The notes beneath the pieces were generated by a model. It saw nothing but the letters and a program-made list of their open reading frames with translations. It did not search any database and was not told the DNA's origin. 39,990 nucleotides of DNA, taken from assembly GCA_011388275.1 (NCBI GenBank), contig DSAB01000073.1:1-39990 (forward strand). Reading direction: 5' to 3'. Position numbers and translations under genes: made by a program. This document shows positions 33,219 through 39,990 of this stretch, piece after piece. Source of the DNA: a bacterium. Lineage in GTDB: Bacteria; Zhuqueibacterota; QNDG01; DSAB01. Within the stretch, counting starts at the first letter, position 1, and the number at the start of each line of letters is the position of its first letter.

Positions 33219-34336
33219 GTTTCGTCCTTCCCTTTTCGGTTTCCGCCAGCCCGAATCAACCCGGAAACGGCCAGCAGATCCAAGGCAATTTCCGATGCCG
33301 CGGCTGGCCGTCCCATCGATTTGGCGGCCCGTGCCATGGTCCTTCGCCCCCGGTCATCCTTGATCCATTTTTCGATCCGATCGATCAGAACACCTTTGAG
33401 CGCGTCCTTCTCCGGCACCATGTCTGCGGCTCCGTTATACACCAGCGCAAGAGCATTGTCTCTCTGATGTCCCCCTGCCGCGCTTTCAAATGGAACCAGA
33501 ATGGAAGGCAGTCCCAGGCGAGTGATTTCTGCCACCGTTGTCGCGCCCGCCCTGCAAACCACAAGATTGCACAGGCCATAGGCGCTGCCCATATCGTCGA
33601 TATAGGGATAAACCCGAATCCGGTTGCCATACGGTTTGATGCGGGCTTCAATTTGCCTATACCAGCGCGGCCCGGCGGACCATAACAATCGAATTCCTGG
33701 ATTTTTCATCAAAGTCGGCAATCCAGGCAGGATCGATTCATTCAGATTTCTCGAGCCTTGACTGCCTCCGAACACAAAAACCACTTTTCCGCCCTCTTTA
33801 AGTCCGAAATCATAATCGGCCGATTCGATCTCGAGATCATCCCGCGTTGGATTCCCGCTCACATGGCATCGGTCTTTTCGATGAAAACCGCTCAGTGACG
33901 ATTCATAACTCAAATGGATGGACCGCGCCAGCGGCGCCGTGACCTTTGTGACCAGACCCGGTGTTCTGTTTTGCTCCTGAATGACCAGCGGGACACCGGC
34001 CAGCCATCCGGCGGCCAGAACGGGCCAGCTGACATATCCTCCCGTTCCAAATATGACATGCGGATGAAACCGCCGCACCAGCCGCATACATTGCATCAAT
34101 GAAACCATCATCTTAAGCGGGAACAGGAGATTTGAAACAACACGCCCCCTGCGCAGCCCGCTGATCCATACGGTTCGAAAACCGATTCCCGGGCGCGGAA
34201 GAATCCGTGCTTCCAGCCCCCTTTGAGTTCCCACAAAGAGGATCTCCGCCCTGCACATCCCTCTCAATGCATCGGTGACCGCCAGGGCGGGATACAAATG
34301 ACCGCCTGTGCCGCCACCGGTTACCATGAGACGCAT
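33215..34336 (-). CDS. murG: Lipid II-forming glycosyltransferase MurG
   Basis: 373 residues. Transfers GlcNAc to lipid I at the inner face of the membrane. Motifs are TGGGTGGHLYPALAV, HVIFGTGGYVSWPVLAAG, QEQNRTPG, VFGGSQGSRNLNESI and the nucleotide-sugar site CRAGATTVAEITRLGLPSIL. The end (RKGKDET) is short and basic/acidic. Its start overlaps the end of ftsW by 16 bases, and its stop overlaps murC by 4. Confidence 0.97.
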   Translation of the reverse strand: MRLMVTGGGTGGHLYPALAVTDALRGMCRAEILFVGTQRGLEARILPRPGIGFRTVWISGLRRGRVVSNLLFPLKMMVSLMQCMRLVRRFHPHVIFGTGGYVSWPVLAAGWLAGVPLVIQEQNRTPGLVTKVTAPLARSIHLSYESSLSGFHRKDRCHVSGNPTRDDLEIESADYDFGLKEGGKVVFVFGGSQGSRNLNESILPGLPTLMKNPGIRLLWSAGPRWYRQIEARIKPYGNRIRVYPYIDDMGSAYGLCNLVVCRAGATTVAEITRLGLPSILVPFESAAGGHQRDNALALVYNGAADMVPEKDALKGVLIDRIEKWIKDDRGRRTMARAAKSMGRPAAASEIALDLLAVSGLIRAGGNRKGKDET

Positions 34337-35487
34337 CGCCGATCCCCTTTATTCCAGCAAACGGCCCTGGACCGGTATTCGGTAAACTCGCCATAGGGCG
34401 TCACCGCGACTCTCGAGATGCTGAGCAGAACACCGATTCCCGCCATCTGCATCAGAAGGGCCGATCCGCCGTAACTGACCAGGGGAAATGGAAGCCCCGT
34501 AGTCGGCAGCAGATGTACCGCGACCCCCGCATTAACCAGGGCATTGATCATGATCAGACAGGTGATCCCGGAAGCCAGGAGGAAACCGTAACGGTCCGGC
34601 GCGCGCAGCGCGATGCGGATTCCCCTCCACAGAATGATGAGCATCAGAACGAATAGAACCGTCAAACCGACGAATCCCATCTCTTCTCCGATGCTTGCCA
34701 GAATGAAATCGGAAAACGGTTCCGGCAGGAAAAACAGCTTCTGTTTGCCCGACCCGTATCCTACACCGGTGATTCCACCGTTGGCCAGTCCGATAATAGA
34801 CTGTTTCACCTGATAATTTATCATTCCGGAATCCGCCAGAGAATTGAAGAAATCCGTCAGCCTTTGCCGCTGATGGGGAAAAACAAACACGCCGAAAGCG
34901 ACAAGAGGCATGAGGATCAGCCCCATTTGTACCAGTTTTCTCAAAGAGACTCCGCCGAGATAGAACATCGAAATGGCCAGAAAAAACAAGACAAGCGCGG
35001 TTCCCAGATCGGGCTCCAGGAACACCAGACCCACGATCAGCAATACCAGATAATAGTGAATCATCAGAGTGTTCTGGCGAAACACATTCGCTTCGCGGCC
35101 CCGGGCGAAGACCGTGGCCAAATAGAAAATAAAGACCAGTTTCATAAACTCGGAAGGCTGAAACCGTCTTCCGAAAAGAAGCAGCGACCGCCTGCTTCCA
35201 TGGAAGGCATCGCCCGCCAGTACCGCGACCAGCATGACCGTAAGCACTAAAAGCAACGGCGGAGTGATCACCCGCAACTTTTCATAGGGGATTCTCGACA
35301 TAATCAGAAGCATCAGCATACCGATCAGGACTCGAATCAGGTGCTGTTTGAGAAAACAGGCGGAGTCTCCGTATTTCTCCGCGCCCCGAAAAGAACTCGC
35401 GCTGTATACAGCCAGAACGCCCAGAATCAGGACCGCGATAACCGCGCCCAGGAGAATTCTATCTATTCTTTGCTGCGGGGATTTCAT
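34321..35487 (-). CDS. ftsW: Septal peptidoglycan polymerase FtsW
   Basis: 388 residues, SEDS family with about ten membrane segments. Polymerises lipid II glycan at the septum with its partner FtsI. Motifs are FMKLVFIFYLA, LEPDLGTALVLF, GVGYGSGKQKLFFLPEPFSD and the hallmark HLLPTTGLPFPLVSYGGSAL. The last about 20 residues are soluble and overlap the murG start. No ftsI or ftsL is in the window; they would be expected upstream of murE. Confidence 0.96.
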   Translation of the reverse strand: MKSPQQRIDRILLGAVIAVLILGVLAVYSASSFRGAEKYGDSACFLKQHLIRVLIGMLMLLIMSRIPYEKLRVITPPLLLVLTVMLVAVLAGDAFHGSRRSLLLFGRRFQPSEFMKLVFIFYLATVFARGREANVFRQNTLMIHYYLVLLIVGLVFLEPDLGTALVLFFLAISMFYLGGVSLRKLVQMGLILMPLVAFGVFVFPHQRQRLTDFFNSLADSGMINYQVKQSIIGLANGGITGVGYGSGKQKLFFLPEPFSDFILASIGEEMGFVGLTVLFVLMLIILWRGIRIALRAPDRYGFLLASGITCLIMINALVNAGVAVHLLPTTGLPFPLVSYGGSALLMQMAGIGVLLSISRVAVTPYGEFTEYRSRAVCWNKGDRRCVSW

Positions 35488-36851
35488 GATAATCTCTCCA
35501 CAAGATCCCTGAATTGATTGCCCCGGTCTTCAAAGTTTTCGAACATATCGAAACTGGCACACGCGGGTGAAAACAACACAATATCCCCCTCCTTCGAAGC
35601 TTCGGCGGCCAGATGCACGGCCTGTTCCAGGCTTTCCGCCCTGGTCAAAGGCACAAGACCACGCCACGCCTTCTCCATTTTCTCGGCGGACTCTCCGATG
35701 AGAATGATCTTTTTAACCTTCTCTCGGATTCGCCGTGAGAGAAGCGTGAAATCCGATTGTTTGTCTTTGCCTCCCGCAATCAGGATCACCGGTTTTTCGA
35801 AACCGGAAAGGGCATAATACACGGCATCGACATTGGTGGCCTTGGAATCGTTGATCCATTCGACACCGCGAACAGTTCGAATCTTTTCCAGCCGATGGGG
35901 AAGGCTTCGATAGGTCATCAGACCCTCTCGAATAGACGCGATATCGACTCCCATCGTATGAACCGCCAGCGCGGCCGCCAGACTGTTGAGCCGGTTGTGT
36001 TCGCCTGCGAGCGTCATCTCATTCACGGCAATCACATCGTGCTCTTTCTGAGCGACATCCCGAATTTTCAGATGACCGTCCCTTTCGTATCCGCAGATAT
36101 GGCCCTCGACGCAGCGGCCGAAGGGAATGCGCCACCCGCGGCTCATGGAGGTCAGTTGCACGACACGCGCATCCAGAATGTTGTAGACGAGTGCGTCGGA
36201 TGCCGTCTGATTCTCGAAGATTCGGGCCTTGAGTTTTCCATATGTTTCCATGCTTCCATGCCGGTCCAGATGATCCGGAGTCAAATTCAGGAAAACAGCC
36301 ACACGCGGACGGAATCGATCTATGGTCTCCAGCTGAAAACTGCTGACTTCCACAACAGCCACTTTTGATTCATCCAGACTTTCCGCGTGTTCTGCAAAGG
36401 AATCGCCGATATTGCCTGCGACCTTAACGCTTACACCATGAACGGCAAACAGATGCCCGATCAGATCGGTTACCGTGGACTTTCCGTTGGACCCGGTCAC
36501 GGCTACAACCGGTGCCCGGCAGAAACGAAAGGCCAGTTCCAGCTCTCCGATGACGGGAATTCCCCTTTTCCGCGCTTCTCGAACAACCGGCCCGTCCAGC
36601 GGAATCCCGGGACTGATCACCCAGCCGTCTGCCTGAAAAATTCGCTCGGTGTGCCCTCCGAATTCCGATTCGATCCCCAAAGAGCGCAAACGCCGCGCAG
36701 CATCCGATTTCAGGTTTTCCGAAGCCGCCTCACTGACCAACACCCGGGCTCCATGGCGATTGAGCAGAGCGGCCGCGGCCAGACCGCTGCGTGCAGCGCC
36801 GAGCACGACCATGGATGAACCCTGAAAATCTTTTGCTTCAGCCGGTTTCAT
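35484..36851 (-). CDS. murD: UDP-N-acetylmuramoyl-L-alanine--D-glutamate ligase
   Basis: 455 residues. Adds D-Glu. Motifs are VVLGAARSGLAAAALLNRHG, VAVTGSNGKSTVTDLIG (P-loop), LNLTPDHLDRHGSMETY, INDSKATNVDAVYYAL and FSPACASFDMFENFEDRGN. Complete. It follows mraY by 6 bases and overlaps ftsW by 4 (ATGA). Confidence 0.97.
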   Translation of the reverse strand: MKPAEAKDFQGSSMVVLGAARSGLAAAALLNRHGARVLVSEAASENLKSDAARRLRSLGIESEFGGHTERIFQADGWVISPGIPLDGPVVREARKRGIPVIGELELAFRFCRAPVVAVTGSNGKSTVTDLIGHLFAVHGVSVKVAGNIGDSFAEHAESLDESKVAVVEVSSFQLETIDRFRPRVAVFLNLTPDHLDRHGSMETYGKLKARIFENQTASDALVYNILDARVVQLTSMSRGWRIPFGRCVEGHICGYERDGHLKIRDVAQKEHDVIAVNEMTLAGEHNRLNSLAAALAVHTMGVDIASIREGLMTYRSLPHRLEKIRTVRGVEWINDSKATNVDAVYYALSGFEKPVILIAGGKDKQSDFTLLSRRIREKVKKIILIGESAEKMEKAWRGLVPLTRAESLEQAVHLAAEASKEGDIVLFSPACASFDMFENFEDRGNQFRDLVERLS

Positions 36852-36857
36852 TACGAC

Positions 36858-37943
36858 TCACCGTACCTTGAACGTTCCCAGTGTCAACAGGGCGAAAATG
36901 ATGCCCGCGATCCAGAAACGGACAACCACTTTCTCCTCCGACCACCCCATCAGCTCGAAATGATGGTGCAGGGGAGCCATTTTAAAAATGCGTTTACCCC
37001 TCCATCGATAGGATGTGACCTGTAAAATAACAGAGAACACCTCTGCTACAAACACACCGCAAACCAGGATCAGGAGCAGTTCCTTTTTCAGCAGCACGGC
37101 CATAGTACCCATTGCGCCTCCCAGTGAGAGTGCGCCTGTATCGCCCATGAACACGGAAGCCGGATGGCTGTTGAACCATAAAAACCCCAGGCTGGCGCCG
37201 ATCAATGCCGAGCAATACACAGTCAGTTCACCGGATCCCTTGAGATAAAGCACATTCAGGTACTCGCTGAAATCAACCCGTCCCGTGATATAACTCATAC
37301 CGGCCCATGCAAGCGCGGCAATGCCCACAAGCCCGATAGCCAACCCGTCCAGTCCGTCTGTCAAATTGACGGCGTTGGATGTCGCCGCGATGACAAAAAT
37401 CACCATGGGAATATAGAACCACCCAAAGTTAACCAGCAGATTTTTGAAGAAAGGAACATAGGAATACCACTGGACTCCTTCATAAACCGGTGAAAGAGTC
37501 ACCGTGACACCGACGATAACGCCCAGAATAATCTGACCCGCCAGTTTGTATTTTCCGACCAGACCCTTGGAGTATTTCTTGACGACTTTCAAATAATCAT
37601 CCAGAAAACCCACGCCCCCCATCCACAGGGTGGAAAGGATCATCAGTTGAATATAGACATTATTCAGTTGGGCGAACAGAATGACCGGAAGCAGGATCGA
37701 TACAATGATGATCAGGCCTCCCATCGTGGGAGTTCCTTCTTTCTTCCGGTGTGAATCGGGTGTATACTGTCGTATTTCCTCCTTCAGACCGATTCGTTTC
37801 AGCAGCCTGATGATGGGAGGACCCACCAGGAAGGTCACGATCAGGGCGGTAACCGCCGCCGAAGCCGAGCGAACGGTAATATAACCCATGAGGTTGAATC
37901 CGATAAAATGCTCCCTCAATGGATAGAGCAGTGAATACAGCAT
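36858..37943 (-). CDS. mraY: Phospho-MurNAc-pentapeptide translocase MraY
   Basis: 361 residues, about ten membrane segments. Makes lipid I from UDP-MurNAc-pentapeptide and undecaprenyl phosphate. Motifs are KKEGTPTMGGLIII, GFLDDYLKVVKK (catalytic Asp pair), NAVNLTDGLDGLAIG, FMGDTGALSLGGAMG and the MAPLHHHFELMGWSEEKVV histidine box. It starts 1 base after the murF stop and is followed by murD. Confidence 0.98.
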   Translation of the reverse strand: MLYSLLYPLREHFIGFNLMGYITVRSASAAVTALIVTFLVGPPIIRLLKRIGLKEEIRQYTPDSHRKKEGTPTMGGLIIIVSILLPVILFAQLNNVYIQLMILSTLWMGGVGFLDDYLKVVKKYSKGLVGKYKLAGQIILGVIVGVTVTLSPVYEGVQWYSYVPFFKNLLVNFGWFYIPMVIFVIAATSNAVNLTDGLDGLAIGLVGIAALAWAGMSYITGRVDFSEYLNVLYLKGSGELTVYCSALIGASLGFLWFNSHPASVFMGDTGALSLGGAMGTMAVLLKKELLLILVCGVFVAEVFSVILQVTSYRWRGKRIFKMAPLHHHFELMGWSEEKVVVRFWIAGIIFALLTLGTFKVR

Positions 37944-37944
37944 A

Positions 37945-39321
37945 TCACACTCCGGGTTGTGATGACTCTTTTTCTTTCAATGTATTGACGACTTCGTCCA
38001 GATGCATGGACCGGCTCCCTTTGACACACAATCCATCTCCCGGGCGTACATAATCAGCCAGATCCCGGGCCAGTTTTACCGGGTCGGAATAGTGCCAGGC
38101 GGACTTCATCCCCCCTTCACGGGCGGCGTTTACCGTGATGCGCATCAAAGGCCCCAATCCGAACAGGCTGTCGAGACCTGCCTGAACGATGAGCATGCCT
38201 AGAATTCTATGTTCCTTCGGACCGCAATCCCCCAATTCCAGCATGTCTCCGAACACGGCGATGCGTCTGCCGGACACCGGCAGCTCCTTTAAAGTATCGA
38301 TGGAAGCGGCCGCGGACGAGGGATTGCTGTTGTATGTGTCATCTATCAGTTTTACGCCGTTGACAACCATCAGGACGCTGCGTTTCTCAACCGGACTGAA
38401 TTGGTTCAGTCTTACCGCCATCTCATCCAGGGACAGACCGAATGCATCCCCCACAGCCAGGGCGGCCAGCGCGTTGTAAAGATGATGCCTGCCTGGAATG
38501 TTCAGCCGGAACACGTGACCGGAAACCTTCATCCGCGGACATCCCCGCTCATCAGAAGGGAGCGGTTCACCGCGCAGGTCGCATAATTTCGAAAAGCCGA
38601 AAGTATGGGTCAAACGGACTCGATTGACGACACGCCTCAGAAGAGCATCATCGCCGTTGAGAAAAACCCGGCCATTCGACAGGAAATCCAGCATTTCGCT
38701 CTTCGCCCTTAAAACGCCCTCCAGATCGCCAAAATAGCCGATGTGAGCCTTGCCGATATTCGTGATCACACCATGAGTCGGCTGGGCCAGACGGCTCAGT
38801 GTGTGGATCTCACCGAAATGATTGGCGCCCAATTCGAAAACCGCCGTCTCCGCCTGCGCATTCAATCGGCACAAAGAAAGAGGCAGGCCGATGTGATTGT
38901 TCAGATTGCCCTGATTTTTCAGAACCCTGTACCGAATCTGCAATACGCAGGCTATCATCTCCTTGGTGGTGGTCTTGCCGTTTGATCCTGTTACGGCCAC
39001 CACAGGGATGTCACAGGTTTTCCGTATATGAGAAGCCAGACGGTGAAGGCCATGCAGGGGATCATCAACCGCCAGGATATTTCCGGAAATATTCTCTTCC
39101 TGTCGAGATTCCCATTCGCGGCTGACCACCACGCCCACAGCACCTCTTGAGATGGCGTCCTTCACGTACAAATGCCCATCGGTTTGCCCTTGAAGTGCGA
39201 AAAAGAGCATGCCGGGTTTCAGGGTTCGTGTATCGATGGATACACCGCTGACCGGCCTTTCCTCTCCCTTCCAGGTTTCAGCACCCACAATCGAAGCGAT
39301 TTCGGCAAACGTAAGGTTCAC
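37945..39321 (-). CDS. murF: UDP-MurNAc-tripeptide--D-Ala-D-Ala ligase
   Basis: 458 residues. Adds D-Ala-D-Ala to finish the stem peptide. Motifs are VSIDTRTLKPGMLFFALQG, VAVTGSNGKTTTKEMIA (P-loop), NLNNHIGLPLSL, FELGANHFGEI and DDTYNSNPSSAAASIDTL. Complete. Its ATG overlaps the murE stop by 4 bases. The D-Ala-D-Ala ligase that feeds it is not in the window. Confidence 0.97.
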   Translation of the reverse strand: MNLTFAEIASIVGAETWKGEERPVSGVSIDTRTLKPGMLFFALQGQTDGHLYVKDAISRGAVGVVVSREWESRQEENISGNILAVDDPLHGLHRLASHIRKTCDIPVVAVTGSNGKTTTKEMIACVLQIRYRVLKNQGNLNNHIGLPLSLCRLNAQAETAVFELGANHFGEIHTLSRLAQPTHGVITNIGKAHIGYFGDLEGVLRAKSEMLDFLSNGRVFLNGDDALLRRVVNRVRLTHTFGFSKLCDLRGEPLPSDERGCPRMKVSGHVFRLNIPGRHHLYNALAALAVGDAFGLSLDEMAVRLNQFSPVEKRSVLMVVNGVKLIDDTYNSNPSSAAASIDTLKELPVSGRRIAVFGDMLELGDCGPKEHRILGMLIVQAGLDSLFGLGPLMRITVNAAREGGMKSAWHYSDPVKLARDLADYVRPGDGLCVKGSRSMHLDEVVNTLKEKESSQPGV

Positions 39322-39990
39322 GCAGCTCCTCTTTCGTTTTCCAGAATCCTGCGGGCTTCCTCCACATCGCTGAACGGCTCGGTTTCCCCGCGGGATTCCT
39401 GAACCGTTTCATGCCCCTTGCCGGCGATGAGCACGGTATCGCCCTTGCGGGCCTCCCGCAAGGCCGTTTGTATCGCGGTTCGGCGGTCGGGAATCGCGAT
39501 CACTGCCGCTGTTTCGGCTATCCCTTTTCGAATATCCGCGATGATGGCTTCTGGATCTTCATTTCGGGGATTATCCGAAGTCAGATAGATTTGATCGGCC
39601 AGGGTTTGAGCGACACGGCCCATTTGCGGCCGTTTTCCGCGGTCTCTGTCTCCTCCGCAGCCGAACACCACACTGACCCGTCCTTCTGTGATCTCCCTTG
39701 CGGCCTTCAATACCTGTTTCAATGCCTGAGGCGTATGCGCGTAGTCGACAACCACGCGGATTCCGCAGCGGCTGATCCATCCCTCCATTCGGCCCGGCAC
39801 ACGGTTAACCGCGGCCAGGCCTCGTTCCACAGCGCTTCGGTCCAAACCCATCTCAAGCGCCGTGACCGCGGCGGCCGCCGCATTCAATCGATTGAAAGAA
39901 CCCGGAAGCCCGGTTGGAAAAGTCAATGTTCTTCCCCGATGGATGAGCAGGAATCCCGGCGGCTGGATCGGATTCGGTTTGACCCTGTAA
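39318..39990 (-). CDS. murE: UDP-MurNAc-tripeptide synthetase MurE, 3' part
   Basis: About 224 residues are visible; the frame stays open to the window edge, so the N-terminal half is missing. The TTG at 39926 is only an internal codon: IHRGRTLTFPTGLPGSFN reads straight across it. Motifs are PGSFNRLNAAAAAVTALEMG, VNRVPGRMEGW, VVDYAHTPQALKQVL, FGCGGDRDRGKRP and SDNPRNEDP. DNPRNEDP is the meso-diaminopimelate-recognition form, so the wall should be DAP-type. AGKGHET is the usual C-terminal motif. First visible gene of the dcw operon. Confidence 0.96.
   Translation of the reverse strand, partial: YRVKPNPIQPPGFLLIHRGRTLTFPTGLPGSFNRLNAAAAAVTALEMGLDRSAVERGLAAVNRVPGRMEGWISRCGIRVVVDYAHTPQALKQVLKAAREITEGRVSVVFGCGGDRDRGKRPQMGRVAQTLADQIYLTSDNPRNEDPEAIIADIRKGIAETAAVIAIPDRRTAIQTALREARKGDTVLIAGKGHETVQESRGETEPFSDVEEARRILENERGAA

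Noticed and set aside
1-39990. CRISPR array, prophage or insertion sequence
   Set aside because: No regularly spaced short direct repeats and no transposase, integrase or phage structural motif was seen on either strand.

Overview
The window reads as one contiguous piece of a Gram-negative-type bacterial chromosome, moderately GC-rich by eye. It carries outer-membrane-type exported proteins: a CsgG homologue, lipoproteins with lipoboxes, an SLH domain, and a large secreted protein ending in a NQNYPNPFN-type C-terminal sorting/FlgD-like domain. MurE has the DNPRNEDP motif of meso-DAP-adding enzymes. Together with DUF6599, DUF4416, DUF1846 and PAC2 proteins, this suits the FCB superphylum or an uncultured neighbour of it (KSB1, Zixibacteria or Latescibacterota-like). 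No marker here fixes the phylum. Almost everything is on the minus strand; only tRNA-Leu, the DUF1846 gene, a frameshifted membrane protein and an NlpC/P60 protein are on the plus strand.

Layout. 1-290: 5' end of a DUF512 PDZ/radical-SAM gene. 291-1048: non-coding, holding copy A of a dispersed repeat of about 480 bp and a terminator. 1049-5282: four exported proteins in one operon (CsgG; FlgT-like; TPR + SLH lipoprotein; LPP20/FlgP-like), directly behind tRNA-Gly(CCC). 5604-6897: apt, acyP and a SLOG/TIGR00725 gene. 6965-9733: large surface protein. 9773-11733: NatB/NatA-type ABC exporter. 11819-17078: a DUF5808-like membrane protein, asnS, gpsA, plsY, purM and DUF4416. 17311-19019: tRNA-Leu(CAA) with a clear promoter and terminator, then a DUF1846 protein. 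19020-19711: non-coding, holding inverted copy B of the repeat and a fragment. 19712-22295: lipoprotein, Nudix hydrolase, PAC2 protein, and a response regulator with a C-terminal membrane anchor. 22572-23520: a frameshifted glycine/glutamine-rich membrane protein and an NlpC/P60 peptidase. 23538-25601: a DUF6599 and Tat-exported DUF362 pair. 25833-39990: a dcw operon transcribed leftwards in the order murE-murF-mraY-murD-ftsW-murG-murC-murB-ftsQ-ftsA-ftsZ, followed by a TIGR03960 radical SAM gene and a small protein.

The dcw genes are packed with 4-base ATGA-type overlaps and supply peptidoglycan precursor synthesis and the divisome. The NlpC/P60 protein may remodel the same wall. The least explained parts are the CsgG/FlgT/SLH/LPP20 operon (flagellar H/T-ring-like parts with no flagellar genes in view), the dispersed repeat whose palindromes differ by paired changes, the membrane-tethered receiver protein, and the radical SAM gene coupled to ftsZ. 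I found no CRISPR array, transposase, integrase or phage gene.
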